Under the pieces are notes generated by a model, which was not told where the DNA came from, did not search any database, and worked only from the letters and a program-made list of their open reading frames with translations. From NCBI GenBank assembly GCA_903909435.1, contig CAIVVT010000301.1:124001-188000 (forward strand): a DNA stretch of 64,000 bases, given 5' to 3'. The stretch is from an uncultured Acidobacteriia bacterium (lineage in GTDB: Bacteria > Acidobacteriota > Terriglobia > Bryobacterales > Bryobacteraceae). Positions 57,035 through 64,000 of this stretch are shown here, piece by piece (within the stretch, counting starts at the first letter, position 1; each line of letters begins with the position of its first letter). The position numbers were made by a program, and so were the translations under genes.

Positions 57035-57049
57035 AGCGAGCTAATCGCC

Positions 57050-57916
57050 ATGCCCAGTTTGATCGATCTCAGGCGGCGTGTTCGCTCCATCCGCAACACG
57101 CAGCAGATCACCAAGGCGATGAAGATGGTCTCGGCGGCGCGCTTGCGCCGTGCACAGGACCGCGTCATCAACTCCAGGCCTTACTCCCGGATGTTTGCCT
57201 CGATCCTCGCGAACGTCGCCGCCGCGGTGGCGAACGACGAAGTGGCGGCAGCGCATCCTTTGCTCGCGGTTCGGGAAGAGAAGAGGATCCAGTTGATCCT
57301 GGTCACTGCGGATCGCGGGTTGGCCGGTGCTTACAACTCCAACCTGATCCGGGCCGCCGAGCAGTTTGCTGCCGATCACGCGAGCCAGCAGGTCGAATTC
57401 GAACTGGTTGGCCGTAAGGGCCGCGACTACTTTGGCCGGCGCAATACGAAGATCAGCGGCGAGTTGGTCGGCGTTAGTCAGACGGCGTCTCTCACCGAGG
57501 CCCAGGCGCTCGTCGGCAAGTTGATGCAACGCTTCACCGATACCGAGATCGATTCGGTCTACATCCTCTACAACGAGTTCAAAAGCGTGCTCACGCAGCG
57601 CGTGACGTTGAAGCAGATCCTGCCCCTGTCGGTAGCGTCCGGAGATGGGCAGGCCGCACGCGATTATATTTATGAGCAGCCGCCGGCACAACTACTGGGC
57701 AGCCTGCTGCCGCGCTACGTACTGCTCCAGGTTTTAGAAGCGTTTCTGGAAAACACGGCGGCCGAGCATGCCGCCCGCATGACGGCTATGGACGCCGCCA
57801 CCAGTAACGCTTCCGACGTGATGAACAAGTTGACCCTCTACATCAACCGGGTGCGGCAGGCGAGCATCACCAGGGAAATCATCGAGGTCGTCAGCGGCGC
57901 GGCGGCTCAAGGCTAG
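57050..57916 (+). CDS. atpG: F-type ATP synthase subunit gamma
   Basis: 288 residues. The N-terminal coiled coil has RRVRSIRNTQQITKAMKMV, and the C-terminal helix has AARMTAMDAATSNASDVM, the two strands of the rotor shaft. The middle has VTADRGLAGAYNSNLIR. It sits between alpha and beta in the usual order. Confidence 0.97.
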   Translation: MPSLIDLRRRVRSIRNTQQITKAMKMVSAARLRRAQDRVINSRPYSRMFASILANVAAAVANDEVAAAHPLLAVREEKRIQLILVTADRGLAGAYNSNLIRAAEQFAADHASQQVEFELVGRKGRDYFGRRNTKISGELVGVSQTASLTEAQALVGKLMQRFTDTEIDSVYILYNEFKSVLTQRVTLKQILPLSVASGDGQAARDYIYEQPPAQLLGSLLPRYVLLQVLEAFLENTAAEHAARMTAMDAATSNASDVMNKLTLYINRVRQASITREIIEVVSGAAAQG

Positions 57917-57936
57917 CCGCGGCTACAAGGGTTTAA

Positions 57937-59436
<1,500 letters not shown>

Positions 59437-59438
59437 AC

Positions 59439-59855
59439 ATGGCCGGGACCATCTTGCTCGAGGTGGCGACGCCCGAGCGGCTGATGTTGAAGGAAGCGGT
59501 GATCGAGGTGGAGGTGCCGGGCGCCGATGGCGAACTGGGCATCCTGCCCGAGCACGCGCCATTGCTCTCTGAACTCGGTGCCGGCCTGCTGCGATATACG
59601 GTGCAGGGGCAGAATCCACGCTGCGTGTGCGTGAGCGGTGGTTGGGTGGAGGTTGGCCCGGACTCGGTGCGGGTTCTCGCCAGTACGGCCGAACTCGCGG
59701 ACGCCATCGACGTGAAGCGCGCCCAGGATGCGCTCCAGCGTGCCAATCAGCGACTGGTGAATCCGACTGGGGACGTGGATATTGCCCGTGCGCTCAACTC
59801 GCTGAAGCGGGCGCAAGCGCGTATTGAAGCCTCCAAGTTCCTGACCGGCAAATAG
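59439..59855 (+). CDS. atpC: F-type ATP synthase subunit epsilon
   Basis: 138 residues, two bases after the beta stop. A ten-strand beta-sandwich with VEVPGADGELGILPEHAPLL is followed by two C-terminal helices (KRAQDALQRANQRL and SLKRAQARIEA). It couples gamma to the c-ring and may inhibit ATP hydrolysis. It ends the cluster. Confidence 0.95.
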   Translation: MAGTILLEVATPERLMLKEAVIEVEVPGADGELGILPEHAPLLSELGAGLLRYTVQGQNPRCVCVSGGWVEVGPDSVRVLASTAELADAIDVKRAQDALQRANQRLVNPTGDVDIARALNSLKRAQARIEASKFLTGK

Positions 59856-59971
59856 TCATCGCCGGCGCTCTCTGTTTGCCTTTGCGGGCTCGCGGAAGAG
59901 GTCTTTTTCTTGCTGCCGATCACTCGGTGTGAAGCAAACTTCGAGGCCCCTGTGCGAGAATGGAAGTTGTT

Positions 59972-60048
<77 letters not shown>

Positions 60049-60680
60049 AATTCCCTATTTTCAAGTGTTAACAGTATTTCCACAATTGTGGAAATAGCCC
60101 CGAATGCGCTTGTTACAAACGCAAGCGCTCTTCCCTCCTTCTTCGATAGCTAAGTTCTTCGCGCTGAATGCGGCTATACGTTCGCTGAGGCGAGCGTGTC
60201 CATAGTTCGCAGTTTCCAGTGCGAAAAGACCAAATCTGGCCGCGAGCGTGTAAGAAAAGTGCTCATGACTACTCCGGCATTATCGCCGGGGCGATTTGGG
60301 CCGTCACGAGGAGATGTGCGCTCTCCTCAGTCGGCGTAGCGTCTTCTCAGATTGATGTCGACAGGACTTGTCGGCTTCGAGCCCCCTTCCTCCGGCCTCC
60401 TTCTTTTTCTCGGGATTGGCAGGGATTCCATTTTGTCGCCGATTGACTCGCCTGACGCCCAGTGGGTGGCCCTCAGCGCTTGCAGCGACCATGAGGCAGT
60501 GACGGGCCGCCATCTCAGTCTTCGTGTAGCGCAAGGTGCCTTTGGGCGGCTGCAGCGAGCGGACGGTCTTACCTGACTGTTCAGACGGTTTAGATACGGG
60601 CGCTGTTGATTAGCTGAACTAAGCTTCCCCGCGAATCCCTGAACTGGACACCGGTTTACGAATCTGCCAACTTACTTAGC
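60049..60680. other. Intergenic region after tRNA-Pro
   Basis: 632 bases. It holds the 22-bp palindrome at 60075-60096. Short open frames at 60219-60446 and 60352-60576 show no family signature or good start. It may be decayed mobile DNA, but I see no recognisable integrase remnant. Confidence 0.5.
60075..60096. repeat. Perfect 22-bp palindrome downstream of the tRNA
   Basis: TATTTCCACAA is followed at once by its exact reverse complement. It starts 26 bases after the tRNA CCA. It could be an operator, an attachment-site core or a hairpin at the 3' end of the transcript. Confidence 0.6.
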
Positions 60681-61514
60681 ATGGCTGAGCAAACCAAAGG
60701 AAAGGTAAACCTGCTGGAGCGCCTCCTCCCAGAAGGCCTGCTGGTCGATGCGGCTTGGCTCGGTGCCCACGGGTACTCGACTTCTCTGCGCAGACAGTAC
60801 GTCACCGCGGGATGGTTGGATCAACCCACCCGGCAGGTATACAGGCGGAAGCGAGGATCGGTAGGCTGGCAACAGGTCGTCGTTTCACTGCAGACGCTGC
60901 TCGATCACGACCTAATCGTCGGGGGCCGTACGGCACTTGAACTCGAGGGGTTTGCACACTATCTCGCGAAGGAGACGAGGATGGTTCACTTGTACGGTCC
61001 TTCGCGCCCGCCTAACTGGCTAAACAAGCTGCCTGTGGATGCTGACTTTATGTACCACAATATCGGGCGTTTGTTCGCTCATCCAGCAGCCAAGCCATCG
61101 TGCGACCCCAATGACCAACTGTCGACTCCATCGACGGCGGTTCCATCTGATCTGCTAGCTCAACCGTGGGGCCAGTGGGAATGGGCTCTCATGCTGTCCT
61201 CGCCGGAGCGGGCCTTGCTGGAACTGCTCGACGAGCTACCCGCCCGTGAGACCTTTCATCAGGTGGACAAACTCGTCGAAGGGCTCTCCAGTCTCAGCCC
61301 TCGCCGCCTTGAGAACCTGCTGCATGACTGCCGGAGCGTGAAGGTGAAGCGGCTATTCTTCCTCTTTGCGGATCGGCACGAACACGCCTGGCTAAAGCAC
61401 ATCAACCGCAAAAGAGTAGACCTCGGCAGAGGCAAGCGGATGCTGGTTCGGGGAGGCAAACTGAGCGCCGCATATCAGATAACCGTGCCGGAGGACTTCG
61501 ATGGCATTCAGTGA
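60681..61514 (+). CDS. AbiEi-type antitoxin of a type IV toxin-antitoxin system
   Basis: 277 residues. The N-terminal winged-helix region has LLVDAAWLGAHGYSTSLRRQY and VYRRKRGSVGWQQVVVS, read in pieces; the C-terminal part has ALLELLDELPARETFHQVDK and LSPRRLENLLHDCRS, typical of AbiEi proteins. It should repress the operon and neutralise the AbiEii toxin encoded by the next gene, which it overlaps by 14 bases. Confidence 0.88.
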   Translation: MAEQTKGKVNLLERLLPEGLLVDAAWLGAHGYSTSLRRQYVTAGWLDQPTRQVYRRKRGSVGWQQVVVSLQTLLDHDLIVGGRTALELEGFAHYLAKETRMVHLYGPSRPPNWLNKLPVDADFMYHNIGRLFAHPAAKPSCDPNDQLSTPSTAVPSDLLAQPWGQWEWALMLSSPERALLELLDELPARETFHQVDKLVEGLSSLSPRRLENLLHDCRSVKVKRLFFLFADRHEHAWLKHINRKRVDLGRGKRMLVRGGKLSAAYQITVPEDFDGIQ

Positions 61515-62451
61515 AGTCTACCGCCGTCAAGTTGCGCTGCTGTTGACACTCCTGCCACACGTCGCAGCGGAAGACTGTTTCGCACTCAAGGGCGGCACGG
61601 CTATCAATCTCTTCGTTCGCGACATGCCGCGCTTGTCCGTCGATATCGACCTCACCTATCTGCCGGTGTCGTCTCGCGAGGAGTCGCTTGCGGCCATCGA
61701 CACAGCCATGAAGCGGATAGCCCTCCGCATTCAAAAAGCGTTCCCGAAGGCCGTCGTCACACCGTTAACGCTCAGACCAGAAGACTTCGTTACTCGCATC
61801 CTTGCGCGAAGCGACGACGCACAGGTGAAGATCGAAGTTACGCCGGTTCTGCGAGGGTGCGTCTTCGAACCGACTCTACGAAAGGTGTCGGCGGCTGTTG
61901 AGGAATCCTTCGGCTTTGCCGAAATGCGCATCGTCTCCTTCGCAGATCTCTATGCTGGGAAGATCGTCGCGGCTCTCGACCGCCGGCATCCGCGAGATCT
62001 ATTTGATGTTCGGGACCTGCTAGCGAATGAGGGGATTGGCAGGGAGTTACGACAAGCCTTCATCGTCTACCTGCTGAGCCCCAATCGCCCGGTGTCAGAA
62101 CTTCTCGCGCCAACACGCAAACGAATGGAAGCCGAATTCGACAGGGGATTTGTCGGCATGACAACGGTGCCGGTTGCTGTCGGAGATCTTAAGGCCACAC
62201 GAGAGACTCTGATCGACTCAATTGTTGGAGGCATGCCTGAAGCCCACCGTCGGTTTCTTGTGTCGTTCGAACGCGGGCAGCCTGACTGGAGGCTGCTCGG
62301 GGTTGCTGGAGCAAGAGATCTCCCAGCGGTGCGGTGGAGGCAACGGAACTTGGACCTTCTCGACGCCAGCGTGCGTTCCGCGCTTGTAGCCAAACTCGAA
62401 AACGCGCCCGCTGGAGCGATCAACGATACACCGCCGAGTGACGCGTCGTAA
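61501..62451 (+). CDS. AbiEii-type nucleotidyltransferase toxin
   Basis: 316 residues. The nucleotidyltransferase motif is LKGGTAINLF (GGT at 31-33) with metal-binding DID at residues 48-50, followed by motif IV-like KIVAALDRRHPRDLFDV. Characterised members use NTPs to modify tRNA 3' ends or other targets and cause growth arrest, including phage abortive infection. Overlap with the antitoxin gene shows co-translation. Confidence 0.9.
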   Translation: MAFSEVYRRQVALLLTLLPHVAAEDCFALKGGTAINLFVRDMPRLSVDIDLTYLPVSSREESLAAIDTAMKRIALRIQKAFPKAVVTPLTLRPEDFVTRILARSDDAQVKIEVTPVLRGCVFEPTLRKVSAAVEESFGFAEMRIVSFADLYAGKIVAALDRRHPRDLFDVRDLLANEGIGRELRQAFIVYLLSPNRPVSELLAPTRKRMEAEFDRGFVGMTTVPVAVGDLKATRETLIDSIVGGMPEAHRRFLVSFERGQPDWRLLGVAGARDLPAVRWRQRNLDLLDASVRSALVAKLENAPAGAINDTPPSDAS

Positions 62452-62479
62452 GGCATCTTAAGCAGCGATCGCCCAGCCA

Positions 62480-63041
62480 TCGCCGTCGTTGGACCCACAA
62501 TGAACGCAGTCAGCTGGCCGGGAGCCGAGTAGTTTACGCAATGGTGAACCCTACCGTCCCGCCGGTCTCCCCCGCGCTCCGTCAGATACGTCGCAAATTC
62601 AGGCAGATTCAGTTTCCGAACCATACGGGATTTGAGGAACGCACCCAGCAGCTCCTCTTTGTCTTTCCAGCGGTGCGTGGGGACGAGATCCGCGGGCGCT
62701 TTGAATTTCTGTGAACGATCTATGTCTTTCTCATGCACATAGGCATCGGTGACGGGCGGCTTGGCCTTCTTGTTCAGGTCGGCCTGGTTCTTGACGATTT
62801 CCTCGGTAATCAGGGAGTAAATCATGTTCTCGCTGAGGGCGATGTGCTCGGCAATTTCGCCCACCGACCAGCGATCCGGTGCGGGCTTGAAGCTCCACTA
62901 TGCAGTAGAGACTTGCGCCAACGAATCGATGAACATCTTGCGCGTGGTGCGCAACCGGCTGATGCCGAAATCGCGATACTGCTCAGACAATGGGCTGGCA
63001 AGCAGGACAGTGGCAAAGGCCGACAAAAGGATTCGACGCAT
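62480..63041 (-). pseudogene. DinB-family protein gene interrupted by an amber codon
   Basis: Starting at ATG 63041 the frame encodes a signal-peptide-like MRRILLSAFATVLLASP, continues as a DinB-type helical bundle, and meets an in-frame TAG at codon 48 (62900-62898). Beyond it the frame resumes directly with SFKPAPDRWSVGEIAEHIAL, the characteristic DinB start of the helical bundle, through about 62570. The 3' end is diffuse and the frame runs on into the toxin gene. A single CAG to TAG change would explain it. The left border is approximate. Confidence 0.7.
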
Positions 63042-63603
63042 GGAGTTTCCCAAAGCTGCACCAGTTTACTTCAAGTTGGCGTAGGCCGTGGGTCGCCGGG
63101 TGGACGGGCGATCTTAACGCCCACCGGTCCGCCGCGTTGCGCACGCGGGGTGGCAATGCGCGCAGAGGGAGACTAGGCGGACTGCGGATTCCAATTGGTG
63201 GTGGATCGTAGTCTACGGTTGCGACGGAAAGCTCGAATGTGTAGGCAACCCGGCGACTAGAAACGTACTAACCAATTTGAGGCAAAAGCAAAATAGGAAT
63301 ACAATACTTCTATTCTTTCGCGTAATATGCCTTACACTTGACCTACGGGACATACTCTCTCCAGGCGAAGAAGTTGTGTAGTGAGAGACTATGCTTCTTT
63401 ATCTTTATGTCATGGATCGCATTTCTGAGGCTCAGAATGATGCTCGACATGTGAGTCTCATCATGGCCGCTACGGTATCTATACGTTCTTTTCTCTTTTC
63501 AGTTTGCTTGTGTTCACCTAGGGGTGGCCACCAATAAACAGTAAGATCTCCAGTGTGGCTTAGCTGTAAGACCGCGGAAGGCTTCTTAAGGATGAGATGA
63601 TCT
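63042..63603. other. AT-richer intergenic region
   Basis: 562 bases between the DinB-type pseudogene and a secreted-protein start. About 63240-63440 is clearly richer in A and T than the rest of the window. A TTGACC at 63338-63343 lacks a fitting -10. No gene I can support. Confidence 0.5.
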
Positions 63604-64000
63604 ATGAATCCAAGAACTCTATTTGCCAGTGCCGTGTTGTCCATTGGTGTGGCTTCGGCTGTGCCGATGACAGTGGCAACATTCAGCACTTCTTCTAATT
63701 TCAACTGGGGTGGCTGCGCGAGTTCATGCTCGATCCCAGTAACCTTCACTTACGATGGCGTCAGCAATAACGCGCCCTACGACGCCCCGCTGCAGGGCAC
63801 CTTGACGTATAGCTGGACGAAGACAGGCACCGCTACGGTGAACGGCAACGACTACTCCCAGGGCGTCTTTGGCGATTTCGTATTTGTGTTCACCCCTCCT
63901 GGAAAGCCAGAAGTGAATCTACTCACTGTCGATTTTGCGGCAGCGAAGGGCGTGCTGGTATATGTGGGCCTACTTGGGGACCTGTTCCTGGGGGTCACTC
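63604..64000 (+). CDS. Secreted protein, N-terminal part (cut by window edge)
   Basis: The frame runs open from ATG 63604 to the right edge, at least 132 residues. A signal peptide (MNPRTLFASAVLSIGVASAV) precedes a Ser/Thr/Gly/Asn-rich beta-type sequence (SNFNWGGCASSC, LTYSWTKTGTATVNG). The style is that of Acidobacteria PEP-CTERM exported proteins, but the C-terminal sorting motif is not in view. AAGGATGAG lies upstream. Function unknown. Confidence 0.75.
   Translation, partial: MNPRTLFASAVLSIGVASAVPMTVATFSTSSNFNWGGCASSCSIPVTFTYDGVSNNAPYDAPLQGTLTYSWTKTGTATVNGNDYSQGVFGDFVFVFTPPGKPEVNLLTVDFAAAKGVLVYVGLLGDLFLGVT

Noticed and set aside
62898-62900. TAG in the DinB-type frame as a pyrrolysine or recoded codon
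   Set aside because: No pyl gene or recoding element is seen; SelB in this genome reads TGA, not TAG. A nonsense mutation is simpler.
63432-63749. 105-codon minus-strand frame at the right edge
   Set aside because: It overlaps the signal peptide of the plus-strand secreted protein, which is a better coding candidate. No family is seen.
60049-64000. Second copy of the tRNA-Pro 3' end as an attR site
   Set aside because: No repeat of the T-arm and acceptor sequence was seen in the remaining 4 kb. An island could extend past the window.

Overview
The window is high-GC, densely packed bacterial chromosome. It looks like an Acidobacteriota genome of the Solibacter/Bryobacter type. The clues are many secreted or Tat-exported TIM-barrel and Gfo/Idh proteins, a DUF2961 (GH172) glycosidase, an Acidobacteria-style VWA protein, a YVTN-propeller/phosphoesterase fusion, small CxxCH cytochromes and a PEP-CTERM-like secreted protein at the right edge. 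This is inference from protein style; no rRNA is present to settle it. Most of the window is housekeeping DNA. I see no insertion sequence, prophage or CRISPR array.

Layout. 1-2972: end of a Gfo/Idh dehydrogenase, probably from a lipid A cluster, a TonB-like protein, a 59-residue membrane protein and a FliA/WhiG-type sigma factor. 3151-5922 (minus): SppA and a Tat-exported TIM-barrel protein. 6210-8477: a MacA-like adaptor and a MacB-like ATPase with no permease beside them. 8554-12896: mutarotase-fold protein, serine hydrolase with four C-terminal membrane helices, and a GH172-type protein. 12915-18836 (minus): the rimP-nusA-infB operon plus a YlxP protein, with a terminator-like hairpin in the rimP leader. 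19084-22814: a beta-hydroxyacid dehydrogenase, dxr and rseP. 22832-30825: a run of exported proteins (NIPSNAP, phosphoesterase fusion, VanX-type dipeptidase, Gfo/Idh, BrkB/YihY, metallophosphoesterase). 31089-35120: TorD-like chaperone, monoheme cytochrome, VWA protein and selB. 35205-42841: AlkD-like repair protein, CNNM/HlyC-type transporter, penicillin acylase, ALDH7, a 92-aa protein coupled to a MidA-type methyltransferase, and a tiny Lys/Ala-rich peptide with its own strong promoter. 43054-49993: RlpA-SPOR lipoprotein, sigma54-type activator, glycosyltransferase, an anti-sigma kinase/STAS pair, a membrane TPR protein, dGTPase-like protein and two conserved unknowns. 50010-53342: flavin reductase, PfkB kinase, EamA transporter and a zinc-ribbon membrane protein.

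53878-59855 holds seven F-type ATP synthase genes in the order b'-b-delta-alpha-gamma-beta-epsilon. Subunits a and c are absent here and must be encoded elsewhere. A tRNA-Pro(GGG) follows. The last 4 kb after it is accessory in character: a perfect 22-bp palindrome, an AbiEi/AbiEii type IV toxin-antitoxin pair, a DinB-family pseudogene broken by an amber codon, an AT-richer stretch and the start of a secreted protein cut by the window edge.

The most interesting leads are regulatory. They are the hairpin in the rimP-nusA leader, two mutually exclusive hairpins upstream of dxr, the promoter-driven 24-residue lysine-rich peptide, and the TorD-like/cytochrome/selB neighbourhood that hints at selenoprotein molybdoenzyme biology elsewhere in the genome.
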